This document shows positions 44,698 to 53,106 of a stretch of 64,000 nt of DNA, in pieces. The notes beneath the pieces were generated by a model. That model was given only the letters and a program-made list of their open reading frames with translations, did not search any database and was not told the origin of the DNA. Both the position numbers and the translations under genes were made by a program. Within the stretch, counting starts at the first letter, position 1; each line of letters starts with the position of its first letter. Source of the DNA: Microbacterium sp. LCT-H2 (GTDB taxonomy: Bacteria; Actinomycetota; Actinomycetes; Actinomycetales; Microbacteriaceae); assembly GCF_001866135.1 (NCBI RefSeq), contig NZ_MODW01000002.1, positions 248,001 through 312,000 of the forward strand, in the 5' to 3' direction.

Positions 44698-45932
44698 GGA
44701 CCACGGCCCGGAGGAGCGTGCTCGCGCTGTGGATCGCCTTCCTCCTCGTCCACGTCCTGACCGCATGGCTGGGCTGGGTCTACCCGAGCCAGCCCATGGG
44801 GGACGTCGTGCTGGTCTACGAGCCCTGGGCGACGGCCGCGTGGAGCGGCGGGGAGACCGTGGGCGTCACGGAGTCCTGGGTGTACCCGCAGCTCGCGCTC
44901 CTGCCGATGATGCTCGCTGCCGTGCTCGCCGCCCCGTTCCTCCCGCTGCTCGGCGTCTCCGGCGCCTACCTCATCGGCTGGGCGCTGCTGGTCACGGTGC
45001 TCGACGCCGTCGCCTTCGCCGTGCTCGTCGGGCGCGGACACGTGCGGGCGCGGCGCACCGCCGCGTGGTTCTGGTGCGCGGCCCTGCTCCTCCTCGGACC
45101 CATCGCGCTGTACCGCATCGATGCCGTCACCGTGCCGATCGCCGTCGTGGCCGGCCTCTGGCTGGTGACCCGCCCGACCATCGCCGCGGCGCTGCTGGCC
45201 ATCGGCGTCTGGATCAAGATCTGGCCCGGTGCGCTCCTCCTCGCGGCGGTCGCGGCCGGGAGGGCGCGGCTGCGGATGCTTCTGGCCGCCGCGGGCGTCA
45301 CCGCCGGTGTGGTGGTGGTGCTCCTGATGCTCGGCGCCGACACCGAGATCCTCGGCTTCCTCACCGCGCAGACCGGCCGGGGGCTCCAGATCGAGGCGGT
45401 CGCCGCGACGCCGTTCCTCTGGATGGCCGTGACGGGGGCCGCCCGCATCGAGTACAGCTACGACATCCTCACCTTCCAGATCGTCGCGCCGGGCGCGGAG
45501 GTCGTCGCGACGGTCCTCACCCCGCTCCTGGTGCTCGCCGCGGCCGTCGTCACCGTCGTCGGCGGGGTCAAGGCCGCGCGCGGTGCGTCGTTCGCGCGAC
45601 TCTTCCCGCCGCTGGCCCTGCTCCTGGTGACGGTGCTCATCGGCCTGAACAAGGTCGGCTCGCCGCAGTTCCAGACCTGGCTGCTCGCACCCGTGATCCT
45701 GTGGCTCGTGCTCGACCGCCGCAGGGCACGCACCGCCGCCGCCCTGGTGCTCGCGCTGTGCCTGCTCACGTGTCTCGTGTATCCGCTGAGCTATGACGGG
45801 CTGCTGCGTGCCGAAGAAGCCCCCGTCCTGCTGCTGACGATGCGCAACGTCCTGCTCGTCGTCCTCGCCGCCGTGAGCGCCGTCGCGCTCGCGCGGGTCC
45901 CCGCCGTCCGTCGTCCTCGAAACCAGGAGTGA
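44694..45932 (+). CDS. GT87/DUF2029-like polytopic membrane protein
   Basis: The protein has 412 residues from GTG 44694, which overlaps the nnrD TGA. About ten hydrophobic segments are seen. A short first loop with MGDVVLVYEPW and a later WIKIWPGALLL are typical of GT-C mannosyltransferase-like GT87/DUF2029 proteins using polyprenyl-phosphate sugars. The acidic loop residue is suggestive of catalysis but not proof. A longer frame upstream runs antiparallel to no gene but within nnrD in another frame and is not real. Confidence 0.75.
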   Translation: MRTTARRSVLALWIAFLLVHVLTAWLGWVYPSQPMGDVVLVYEPWATAAWSGGETVGVTESWVYPQLALLPMMLAAVLAAPFLPLLGVSGAYLIGWALLVTVLDAVAFAVLVGRGHVRARRTAAWFWCAALLLLGPIALYRIDAVTVPIAVVAGLWLVTRPTIAAALLAIGVWIKIWPGALLLAAVAAGRARLRMLLAAAGVTAGVVVVLLMLGADTEILGFLTAQTGRGLQIEAVAATPFLWMAVTGAARIEYSYDILTFQIVAPGAEVVATVLTPLLVLAAAVVTVVGGVKAARGASFARLFPPLALLLVTVLIGLNKVGSPQFQTWLLAPVILWLVLDRRRARTAAALVLALCLLTCLVYPLSYDGLLRAEEAPVLLLTMRNVLLVVLAAVSAVALARVPAVRRPRNQE

Positions 45933-45936
45933 ACCC

Positions 45937-46269
45937 ATGCTGATCGCCTTCTCCGTCGCCCCCAGCGGCACGCCCGCCGACGGCGCCGAGCGCACCGATG
46001 CCTCCGTGCACGATGCCGTGGCCGCCGCGGTGCGCGTCGTCCGCGCGTCGGGCCTCCCGCACCGTACGACGAGCATGTTCACCGAGATCGAGGGGCCCGA
46101 CTGGGACACCGTGATGGACGTGGTCAAGCGGGCGACCGAGGCGGTCATGCCGTACGGATCGCGGGTGTCCCTCGTCCTCAAGGCGGACATCCGCCCCGGC
46201 TACACGGGAGAGCTCGACGCCAAGGTCGAGCGCCTGGAGGCGGCGATCGAGGAGTCCGACGACCGGTAA
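45937..46269 (+). CDS. Thiamine-binding protein, MTH1187/YkoF-like
   Basis: The protein has 110 residues in a ferredoxin-like fold of the MTH1187/YqgV type, with HRTTSMFTEIEG and RVSLVLKADIRPG. Members bind thiamine or its precursors. AGGAG overlaps the end of the preceding gene and sits 8 nt before the ATG. Its TAA stop is used as part of the next promoter. Confidence 0.85.
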   Translation: MLIAFSVAPSGTPADGAERTDASVHDAVAAAVRVVRASGLPHRTTSMFTEIEGPDWDTVMDVVKRATEAVMPYGSRVSLVLKADIRPGYTGELDAKVERLEAAIEESDDR

Positions 46270-46278
46270 GCTGAACCG
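46267..46278 (+). promoter_or_regulatory. MFS gene leaderless promoter fused to preceding stop codon
   Basis: TAAGCT (46267-46272) begins with the TAA stop of the thiamine-binding gene. After six nucleotides comes the GTG of the MFS gene; no Shine-Dalgarno is present. Confidence 0.55.
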
Positions 46279-47508
46279 GTGAATCCCTCGACACCTTCGA
46301 GGGGTGCGGCGAAGTGGGCGCTCCTCTCCCTCGCCATCGGCAGTTTCGGCATCGGCATGACCGAGTTCGTCGTCATGGGCCTGCTGCCGAACATCGCCGC
46401 CGACCTCCTCCCGTCCGTCTGGGCGTCGAGCCAGGAGGAGGCGCTGAGCCAGGCCGGCTGGCTGATTTCGCTGTACGCACTCGGCGTCGTCGTCGGCGCC
46501 CCGACCATCGCCGGCTTCGTCGCCCGCTACCCGCGGCATCGGGTGATGATCGTGCTCGCCCTCGCGCTGACCGTCTTCAACGCCCTCACCGTGGTGCTGC
46601 CGACGTTCGAGCTCGTCGGGGTCTCGCGCTTCCTCGCCGGACTCCCGCACGGCGCGTACTTCGGCATCGGCGCGCTGGTCGCCGCCGATGTGATGGGGCC
46701 GGGCAACCGTGCCAAGGGCGTCGCGTTCATCCTCACCGGGCTCACGGTCGCCAATGTCGTCGGCGTGCCGCTGGGCACCTTCCTCGGCCAGGAGTGGGGC
46801 TGGCGCGCGGCCTTCGCGGTCGTCGCGCTCGTCTTCGCGCTCGCCACCGTCTTCATCGCGCTGTTCGTGCCCGCGCACCCGGGGAACCCCGGACGCACGA
46901 TGCGGGCGGAGCTCGGGGTGTTCCGCATCGGTCAGGTCTGGTTCACGCTCGGGGTGGGGGCGATCGGCTTCGGCGGGTTCTTCGCCGTCTACAGCTACAT
47001 CGCCCCGCTCGTGACGGAGGTGGCGGGGTCCCCGGACTGGGTCGTGCCGATCGTGCTCGTGCTCATGGGGCTCGGCATGACGGGCGGGAACCTCGTCGGC
47101 GGTCATCTCGCCGACATCGACCTCCGCCGCACGCTGCTGCTGGGCCTCGCCGCGATGGCCGTCGTGTTCGCTCTCCTCGCCGTGCTCTCGTTCTGGATCG
47201 TGAGCCTGAGCCTCGTGGTGGTCCTCGTCGGGTTCGTCTCGTCCGTGCTGAGCCCGACGATCCAGACGCGGTTGATGGACGTGGCCGGCGACAACCAGTC
47301 CATCGCGGCGGCCATGAACCACTCCGCCCTGAACATCGGCAACAGCCTCGGTGCCTTCCTCGGCGGCATCGTGATCGCGATCGGCTGGGGCTTCACGGCG
47401 CCGGCATGGACCGGGGCGGTGCTCGCGGTGGCCGGACTCCTCATCGCTCTGGTGTCGTTCCGCGTGGAGGCACGGCGGGTGGCGCAGACGCCGGTCCTCG
47501 CGTCGTAG
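46279..47508 (+). CDS. MFS transporter, DHA1-like
   Basis: The protein has 409 residues with about twelve membrane segments. The N-terminus (GIGMTEFVVMGLLPNIAADL) is the conserved TM1 motif of the AraJ/YdhP group of drug and sugar exporters, and PRHRVMIVLAL is the motif A loop. The substrate cannot be told. GTG start with a leaderless promoter; its TAG stop is in turn the start of the NUDIX gene promoter. Confidence 0.9.
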   Translation: MNPSTPSRGAAKWALLSLAIGSFGIGMTEFVVMGLLPNIAADLLPSVWASSQEEALSQAGWLISLYALGVVVGAPTIAGFVARYPRHRVMIVLALALTVFNALTVVLPTFELVGVSRFLAGLPHGAYFGIGALVAADVMGPGNRAKGVAFILTGLTVANVVGVPLGTFLGQEWGWRAAFAVVALVFALATVFIALFVPAHPGNPGRTMRAELGVFRIGQVWFTLGVGAIGFGGFFAVYSYIAPLVTEVAGSPDWVVPIVLVLMGLGMTGGNLVGGHLADIDLRRTLLLGLAAMAVVFALLAVLSFWIVSLSLVVVLVGFVSSVLSPTIQTRLMDVAGDNQSIAAAMNHSALNIGNSLGAFLGGIVIAIGWGFTAPAWTGAVLAVAGLLIALVSFRVEARRVAQTPVLAS

Positions 47509-47517
47509 AGTGACGGG
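47506..47517 (+). promoter_or_regulatory. NUDIX gene leaderless promoter fused to preceding stop codon
   Basis: TAGAGT (47506-47511) starts with the MFS stop codon TAG; six nucleotides separate it from the NUDIX GTG. Confidence 0.55.
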
Positions 47518-48123
47518 GTGACCGCTCCCGACGACGACCTCCCCCTCGCCGGGACCGTCGTGCTGCTGCGCCCGAGCCCCGGCGGCTTCGAGGTGCTGCT
47601 GCTGCGCCGTCCGTCGCGAGGCTCCTTCGCGGACGCCTGGGTGTTCCCCGGCGGGAAGGTCGAGCCGGGGGACCGTCAGGCGGGCGCCGCGGACGTCGAG
47701 GACGCGCGCCGTGCTGCCGCCAGAGAGACCGCGGAGGAGGTCGGACTCGTCGTCGACGACCTGGTGCCTCTGTCGGAATGGCGGCCGCCCGCAGAGGCGC
47801 CCGTGCGGATCCGCACCTGGTTCTTCCTCGCCCTCGCCCCCGACGCCGAGCCGTCGCCTGCCGCCGACGAGGTCGTCGAGCTCGCCTGGGTGTCACCGGG
47901 CACGGCCTTCGAGCGGCACGCGGCGGGGGAGTGGCGGCTCTTCCCGCCCACCTGGCTCACGCTGCACCGGCTCTCCGCCTTCATCGACGTCGAGGCCGCG
48001 CTGGCCTCCGGCGGAGCGGTCGAGCTGTTCCAGACGGAGGTGCGCGACGGGGGGCGGGCGTTCGGCTGGGCACAGGGGACCCTGCACGCCCACACCCTGC
48101 CGTGGCGGTTCGACCCGGCCTGA
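47518..48123 (+). CDS. NUDIX hydrolase
   Basis: The protein has 201 residues. The NUDIX box is expanded, with GGKVEPGD, a roughly 15-residue insertion, then AARETAEEVGL holding the metal-binding glutamates. The insertion resembles that of RNU/NUDT19-type proteins acting on CoA derivatives or similar nucleotides. The substrate is not predictable from sequence. It converges with metX, 6 bp away. Confidence 0.9.
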   Translation: MTAPDDDLPLAGTVVLLRPSPGGFEVLLLRRPSRGSFADAWVFPGGKVEPGDRQAGAADVEDARRAAARETAEEVGLVVDDLVPLSEWRPPAEAPVRIRTWFFLALAPDAEPSPAADEVVELAWVSPGTAFERHAAGEWRLFPPTWLTLHRLSAFIDVEAALASGGAVELFQTEVRDGGRAFGWAQGTLHAHTLPWRFDPA

Positions 48124-48129
48124 CGCGGT

Positions 48130-49335
48130 TCAGGCGTCGAGCAGGCGCCGCAGGTGCGTGCCGACGGCCTCGGTCTCGATGAGGAACCCGTCGTGGCCGA
48201 AGTCGCTCGTGAGCACCACCGCCTCGCCGTCGAGCACGTTCCGGATGCTCCGGGCGATCCGCTGCTGACCGTCGACGGGGAAGAGGCGGTCGCTGTCGAT
48301 GCCGAGGACGAGGGTCGTCGCGGTCACCGCCTTCAGGGCCTCCTCCACGCCGCCGCGGCCCCGGCCGACGTCGTGCGAGTTCATGGCCTCGACGAGGGCG
48401 ATGTAGCTGTTGGCGTCGAAGCGGCGCGTGAACTTGTTCCCGTGGAAGTCGAGGTAGGACTCCACGGCGAAGCGTCCGCCGTGGCCGAGCGGCGACACGT
48501 CCGACTGCCAGGAGCGCTGGAATCGCTGGTTGAGCTCGATCGGGCTGCGGTAGTTCAGCAGCGCCATGCGGCGGGCCAGGGCCAGGCCGCGGTGCGGGCC
48601 GTCGCCGTCCGCGAGGTCGTAGTACTCGCCGCCCTGGAAGCGCGGGTCCATGCGGATCGTCTCGAGCTGCACGGTGTTGAGCGCGATCTGGTCGGCGGTG
48701 GTGACCGGGGGCGAGGAGAGCACGGCGAGGCGCTGCACGCGGTCCGGCTGCGCCACGGCCCACTCGAGCGCGTGCATGCCGCCCATCGAGCCGCCGATCA
48801 CCGCCGCCCAGCTGTCGATGCCGAGCGCGTCGGCCAGGCGCACCTGCGCCGCCACCTGGTCGCGGATGGTGAGGTAGGGGAAGCGCGACGCCCACTCGTA
48901 GCCGTCCGGGGCGATGCTCGCGGGGCCGGTCGATCCCTGGCAGCCGCCGAGCATGTTCGGCGCGATCACGAACCACTCGTCGGTGTCGAGCGGCGCACCG
49001 GGGCCGACGACGTCCTCCCACCAGCCGGCGGTCGGGTGGCCGGCACCGGCCTCTCCACGCACATGGCTGTCCCCGGTGAGGGCGTGCAGGACGAGAACGG
49101 CGTTATCGCGAGCCGCGTTGAGCTCGCCCCAGCTCTCGTACGCGAGGCGGATGCCGGGGAGCTGGGCTCCGCTCTCCGTGGTGAAAGCGCCGAACGCGGC
49201 GAATCGGCGGCCGCCGACGGGGTCGCCGTCCCGCCAGGCGCCGGTGGCCGGCGGGCGGGCACGGAGCAGCCGGACGTCGGCCTCCGTCACCGGTGCCGAC
49301 GGCACCGTGTCCTCGGAGGTCGTCTGCCAGTCCAT
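48130..49335 (-). CDS. metX: Homoserine O-acetyltransferase
   Basis: The protein has 401 residues in an alpha/beta hydrolase fold. The nucleophile elbow is GGSMGGMHALEWA; the catalytic Asp is in LGIDSDRLFP and the His in DFGHDGFLI. It activates homoserine with acetyl-CoA for direct sulfhydrylation by the neighbouring MetY. The ATG is 6 nt after GAGAAT, a weaker version of the leaderless -10. A terminator separates it from metY upstream, so the two are probably separately transcribed. Confidence 0.95.
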   Translation of the reverse strand: MDWQTTSEDTVPSAPVTEADVRLLRARPPATGAWRDGDPVGGRRFAAFGAFTTESGAQLPGIRLAYESWGELNAARDNAVLVLHALTGDSHVRGEAGAGHPTAGWWEDVVGPGAPLDTDEWFVIAPNMLGGCQGSTGPASIAPDGYEWASRFPYLTIRDQVAAQVRLADALGIDSWAAVIGGSMGGMHALEWAVAQPDRVQRLAVLSSPPVTTADQIALNTVQLETIRMDPRFQGGEYYDLADGDGPHRGLALARRMALLNYRSPIELNQRFQRSWQSDVSPLGHGGRFAVESYLDFHGNKFTRRFDANSYIALVEAMNSHDVGRGRGGVEEALKAVTATTLVLGIDSDRLFPVDGQQRIARSIRNVLDGEAVVLTSDFGHDGFLIETEAVGTHLRRLLDA

Positions 49336-49393
49336 GTCTCCATTCTCGCCTGGCGGGTGCGTCCCGGCCCGCAGGTTACGACACCGGACACGA

Positions 49394-49427
49394 CGAAGGC
49401 CCCGGACCGTGCGGTCCGGGGCCTTCG
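49394..49427 (-). terminator. metY terminator hairpin
   Basis: CGAAGGCCCCGGACC (49394-49408) pairs perfectly with 49413-49427 around a GTGC loop, 14 nt after the metY stop. Confidence 0.85.
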
Positions 49428-49440
49428 CGAGGGCATGCGC

Positions 49441-50763
49441 TCAGGCGCGTGCGGCCTCCGAGACGGCGCGCGCGGCGGCGAGGGCCTGGTCGAGATCGGC
49501 CTTGAGGTCCTCGATGTTCTCGAGTCCCACGGACAGGCGCACGAGGCCGGGGGTCACGCCCGCGGTGAGCTGCTGCTCCGGGGTGAGTTGCGCGTGCGTC
49601 GTGGAGGCCGGGTGGATGACGAGCGAGCGCACGTCGCCGATGTTGGCGAGGTGGCTGAACAGGGAGAGGCTGTTGACGAACTCGCGTCCGGCCTCGACCC
49701 CGCCCTTGAGCTCGAACGAGAGCACGGCGCCGACACCCTTCGGGGCGTACTCGTTCGCCTTGGCGTACCAGGGCGAGGACGGCAGGCCGGAGTAGTTGAC
49801 CGCGGCCACGTCGTCACGGCTGTCCAGCCACTCGGCGATCTCCTGGGCGTTCTGCACGTGGCGCTCGATGCGCAGCGACAGCGTCTCGACACCCTGGATG
49901 AGGTTCCACGCGCTCTGCGGGGCGATGGCCGAGCCGAGGTCGCGGAGCAGCTGCACGCGGGCCTTGATGATGTAGGCGAGCGGGTCGCCGACCGCGGCCG
50001 TGTAGCTGGCGCCGTGGTAGGAGGGGTCCGGCTCGGTGAGACCGGGGAACTTCTCGACGTTCTCCGACCAGGCGAAGGAGCCGCCGTCGATCACGACGCC
50101 GCCGATCGTGGTGCCGTGGCCGCCGAGGAACTTCGTGATCGAGTGGACGACGATGTCGGCGCCGTGCTCGAACGGACGGATGAGGTACGGGGTGGCGATC
50201 GTGTTGTCGACGATCAGTGGGACGCCGCTCTCGTGCGCGATGTCGGCGACCGTGCGGATGTCGAGCACGTTGATCTGCGGGTTGCCGATGGTCTCCGCGA
50301 AGAAGAGCTTCGTGTTCGGGCGGACGGCGCGACGCCACTCCTCGGGGTCGTCCTGGTTCTCGACGAAGGTGACCTCGATGCCGAGCTTGGCGAGGGTGTA
50401 CTTGAAGAGGTTGTAGGTGCCGCCGTAGATCGAGCTCGACGCGACGAAGTGGTCGCCGGCCTGCGCAATGTTGAGGATCGCGAAGGTCGAGGCGGCCTGA
50501 CCGCTGGAGAGGACGAGGGCGCCGGTGCCCCCTTCGAGCGCGGCGAGGCGCTGCTCCAGGACGTCCTGGGTCGGGTTCTGGATGCGGGTGTAGATGTTGC
50601 CGAACTCGGCGAGCGCGAAGAGGTTGGCGGCGTGGTCGGCGCTGTCGAACACGTAGGACGTGGTCTGGTAGATCGGCGTCGCCCTGGCCTTGGTGACGGG
50701 GTCGGGGGCGGCGCCCGAGTGGATCTGCTTGGTCTCGAAACGCCAGGTCTCGGGTGCGGACAT
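49441..50763 (-). CDS. metY: O-acetylhomoserine sulfhydrylase
   Basis: The protein has 440 residues. A Cys/Met-metabolism PLP enzyme with PLP lysine in VVHSITKFLGGHGT and YTRIQNPTQDVLEQRLAALEGG near the N-terminus. Length and motifs fit MetY rather than MetB. It makes homocysteine from O-acetylhomoserine and sulfide. The ATG is preceded by AGGGGGAA. A promoter with consensus TTGACA lies upstream. Confidence 0.95.
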   Translation of the reverse strand: MSAPETWRFETKQIHSGAAPDPVTKARATPIYQTTSYVFDSADHAANLFALAEFGNIYTRIQNPTQDVLEQRLAALEGGTGALVLSSGQAASTFAILNIAQAGDHFVASSSIYGGTYNLFKYTLAKLGIEVTFVENQDDPEEWRRAVRPNTKLFFAETIGNPQINVLDIRTVADIAHESGVPLIVDNTIATPYLIRPFEHGADIVVHSITKFLGGHGTTIGGVVIDGGSFAWSENVEKFPGLTEPDPSYHGASYTAAVGDPLAYIIKARVQLLRDLGSAIAPQSAWNLIQGVETLSLRIERHVQNAQEIAEWLDSRDDVAAVNYSGLPSSPWYAKANEYAPKGVGAVLSFELKGGVEAGREFVNSLSLFSHLANIGDVRSLVIHPASTTHAQLTPEQQLTAGVTPGLVRLSVGLENIEDLKADLDQALAAARAVSEAARA

Positions 50764-50815
50764 GTGTTCCCCCTGGAACGGTCGGAAGGTCGGATGGGCT
50801 GGTGCCCTTGCAGCG

Positions 50816-50868
50816 AGAGTACGGAATATCGCGCCGTGTCAACAACGACCGGGAAATGTGACGTAACA
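50816..50868 (-). promoter_or_regulatory. metY promoter and upstream dyad
   Basis: On the minus strand, TTGACA (50842-50837) and TACTCT (50821-50816) form a -35/-10 pair with a short 15-nt spacer. Directly upstream lies the imperfect dyad TGTTACGTCACA (50868-50857), a candidate operator for an activator or repressor. Confidence 0.4.
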
Positions 50869-50922
50869 CGATGAGGGGCCGAGAACGGGCGGAACCTCCG
50901 CGGACATCGTACGGTGGAGGGC

Positions 50923-51705
50923 ATGGCCAACAGACGTGCAGTGGTGACAGGTGCGAGTTCCGGGATCGGTCAGGCGACGGTGCGGGTGCTGCGGTCTCGG
51001 GGGTGGGACGTCGTCGGCGTCGCCCGCCGTGCCGACCGGCTCGCCGCGCTCTCCGCGGAGACGGGGGCATCGACCATCGCCTGCGACCTGACCGACGACG
51101 CGGCGGTGGCGGCGCTCCTCGCCGAGCTGGAGCGCACGGGACCGGTGCACGCGCTCGTCCAGGTGGCCGGCGGCGCGCGGGGGACCGACCGCGTCGAGGA
51201 CGCCGCGCTCGCCGACTGGCAGTGGATGTACGACGCGAACGTGCTCGCAACCCAGCGCCTCGTCGCCGGGCTGCTGCCGCTGCTCCGCCGCACCGCGGAC
51301 GCGGACGGCCATGCCGACCTCCTGTTCGTGACCTCGACGGCCGCGCAGACCGCCTACCCGGGCGGCGCGGGCTACAACGCGGCGAAGGCGGCTGAGGCGA
51401 TGCTCGTCCGTGCGCTGCGTCAGGAGCTCAACGGCGAGCCGCTCCGGGTGGCCGAGGTCGCCCCGGGCATGGTGCACACCGAGGAGTTCACGCTGAACCG
51501 GCTCGGGGGCGACGCCGTCGCCGCGGAGGCCGTGTACTCCGGGGTCGAGGCGCCCCTTCGCGCCGAGGACGTGGCGGACGTGATCGCCTACGCCCTGGAC
51601 GCGCCGGCCCACGTGAACCTCGACCTCATCACGATGCGTCCGGTCGCGCAGTCGGCGCAGCACCTGCTCGCGCGGGGACCGCTGCGGGTCCGGCCCGTCG
51701 AGTGA
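50923..51705 (+). CDS. SDR-family oxidoreductase
   Basis: The protein has 260 residues from ATG 50923. It is a classical SDR with TGASSGIG (nucleotide loop), catalytic Tyr/Lys in YNAAKAA and Ser/Thr in LFVTSTAAQ. It resembles YdfG-type 3-hydroxy acid dehydrogenases; the substrate is unknown. ATG is 7 nt after TACGGT (50910-50915). It overlaps ung by 4 bp. Confidence 0.92.
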   Translation: MANRRAVVTGASSGIGQATVRVLRSRGWDVVGVARRADRLAALSAETGASTIACDLTDDAAVAALLAELERTGPVHALVQVAGGARGTDRVEDAALADWQWMYDANVLATQRLVAGLLPLLRRTADADGHADLLFVTSTAAQTAYPGGAGYNAAKAAEAMLVRALRQELNGEPLRVAEVAPGMVHTEEFTLNRLGGDAVAAEAVYSGVEAPLRAEDVADVIAYALDAPAHVNLDLITMRPVAQSAQHLLARGPLRVRPVE

Positions 51706-52415
51706 CCGGAGGACGCACCCTCGCCGAGCTCGCGGACGAGGGGCTGATCGACGCAGGGTGGGCGGAGGCGCTGGCTCCGGTGCAGGACACCGTCACGGCG
51801 CTCGGGGAGCGGCTGCGCGCCGAGCAGGCGGCCGGCCACGGCTACCTTCCGGCGGGGCCGAACGTGCTGCGTGCCTTCCAGCGACCGCTCGCCGACGTGC
51901 GGGTGCTGATCACGGGCCAGGACCCCTATCCGACCCCCGGGCACCCGATCGGGCTGTCGTTCGCCGTGGACCGCGACGTGCGCCCGCTGCCACGGAGCCT
52001 GACGAACATCTACAAGGAGCGGGAGACCGACCTCGGCCTTCCACCTGCGCCGCACGGAGACCTCACCGCGTGGAGCGATCAGGGCGTGCTGCTGCTGAAC
52101 CGAGTCCTGACCGTCCGCCCCGGTGCGGCCGCCTCCCACCGCGGCTGGGGGTGGGAGCAGGTGACGGAGCTCGCGATCCGTGCCCTGGTCGCGCGCGACC
52201 AGCCGCTCGTCGCGATCCTCTGGGGGCGGGATGCCGCGAACCTCCAGCCGCTGCTCGGCGACACCCCGGTGATCGCGTCGGCTCATCCGTCCCCTCTCTC
52301 CGCCCGCCGCGGCTTCTTCGGCTCCCGGCCCTTCTCCCGCGCGAACGCGCTTCTGGAAGAGCTCGGCAGTGCTCCGGTGGACTGGAGGGTGGAGGGCGAG
52401 GGCCCTGGTCTCTAA
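51702..52415 (+). CDS. ung: Uracil-DNA glycosylase (family 1)
   Basis: The protein has 237 residues. The water-activating loop is [16 protein letters not shown] and the DNA-intercalation loop [15 protein letters not shown]. It removes uracil from DNA. GTG overlaps the SDR stop. The TAA stop doubles as part of the next gene's promoter. Confidence 0.95.
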   Translation: MTGGRTLAELADEGLIDAGWAEALAPVQDTVTALGERLRAEQAAGHGYLPAGPNVLRAFQRPLADVRVLITGQDPYPTPGHPIGLSFAVDRDVRPLPRSLTNIYKERETDLGLPPAPHGDLTAWSDQGVLLLNRVLTVRPGAAASHRGWGWEQVTELAIRALVARDQPLVAILWGRDAANLQPLLGDTPVIASAHPSPLSARRGFFGSRPFSRANALLEELGSAPVDWRVEGEGPGL

Positions 52416-52424
52416 GCTGAGCGC
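52413..52424 (+). promoter_or_regulatory. GNAT gene leaderless promoter fused to ung stop codon
   Basis: TAAGCT (52413-52418) begins with the ung TAA stop; six nucleotides later is the GNAT ATG, with no Shine-Dalgarno. Confidence 0.55.
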
Positions 52425-53027
52425 ATGCAGTTCGAGCCCGGGGACCGACGTCGCGTTCTCCCGCGTCATCTCCGCAGGACCACCGCGCCGGACACGTTCT
52501 CCTATGTCATCCGTCCCGCGCGGGCGGCGGATCTGCCCCACGTCCGGGAGATCTACAACCACTTCGTCAGCAATTCGGCCGTGACCCTGGACGAGCGACG
52601 CAGCAGCATCCCGTACTGGAGGGACAAGTTCACTCTCCTGGAGCGCCTCGGGCTGCCGTTCCTCGTGGCCGTGTCGCCGTCCGGTGCGGTGCTCGGATAC
52701 GCGCTCGTGCAGCCGTGGGCCGGTAAGAACGCCTACCGCTACACCGTCGAGGACGCGATCTACCTCGGGCCGGGGGCTGCGGGGAAGGGGTTGGGATCGG
52801 CGCTCCTGCAGGCGCTGATCGAGGCCTGCGAGCAGCGGGGACTCCGCGAGATCATCGCCGTGATCAGCGATCAGGGGGCGGAGGCCTCGATCCGGCTGCA
52901 CGAGAAGCTCGGCTTCGTGGAGGCCGGACGCATGGGGCGCGTCGGTCGGAAGTTCGGGCGCGATCTGGGCACGGTGTCGCTGCGCCGCCCGCTGCGTCCG
53001 CGTCGTCGTTCCCTCTTCCCGCGCTGA
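52425..53027 (+). CDS. GNAT N-acetyltransferase (phosphinothricin acetyltransferase-like)
   Basis: The protein has 200 residues. A basic extension of about 27 residues precedes a GNAT fold of the Pat/Bar/YncA type: IRPARAADLPHVREIYNHFV at the start, IYLGPGAAGKGLGSALLQALI as the acetyl-CoA loop, and LHEKLGFVEAGRMGRVGRKFG. Members acetylate small amines such as amino acid analogues. The stop codon overlaps the first base pairs of a large inverted repeat. Confidence 0.88.
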   Translation: MQFEPGDRRRVLPRHLRRTTAPDTFSYVIRPARAADLPHVREIYNHFVSNSAVTLDERRSSIPYWRDKFTLLERLGLPFLVAVSPSGAVLGYALVQPWAGKNAYRYTVEDAIYLGPGAAGKGLGSALLQALIEACEQRGLREIIAVISDQGAEASIRLHEKLGFVEAGRMGRVGRKFGRDLGTVSLRRPLRPRRRSLFPR

Positions 53028-53101
53028 CCCACCCCTTTGCGTGCCTCCCACCCCGTTGCGGGCGCACGCAACGGGCCGGAGCAGCCGCAAAGGGGTGGGT
53101 C
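53026..53101. repeat. Nested inverted repeat (REP/BIME-like) between convergent genes
   Basis: Outer arms of 16 bp (53026-53041 and 53086-53101) are perfect complements. Inside them a second perfect 9-bp palindrome, CCCGTTGCG (53052-53060) and CGCAACGGG (53067-53075), has a 6-nt loop. Outer and inner arms share the word ACCCCkTTGCG, so four related copies alternate in orientation. It lies between the GNAT and ABC transporter stops and may act as a terminator as well as a repeat element. Confidence 0.8.
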
Positions 53102-53106
53102 GGCGA

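Noticed and set aside
50764..50836. SAM or other riboswitch in the metY leader
   Set aside because: The predicted leader is only about 45-50 nt and shows no conserved multi-helix aptamer.
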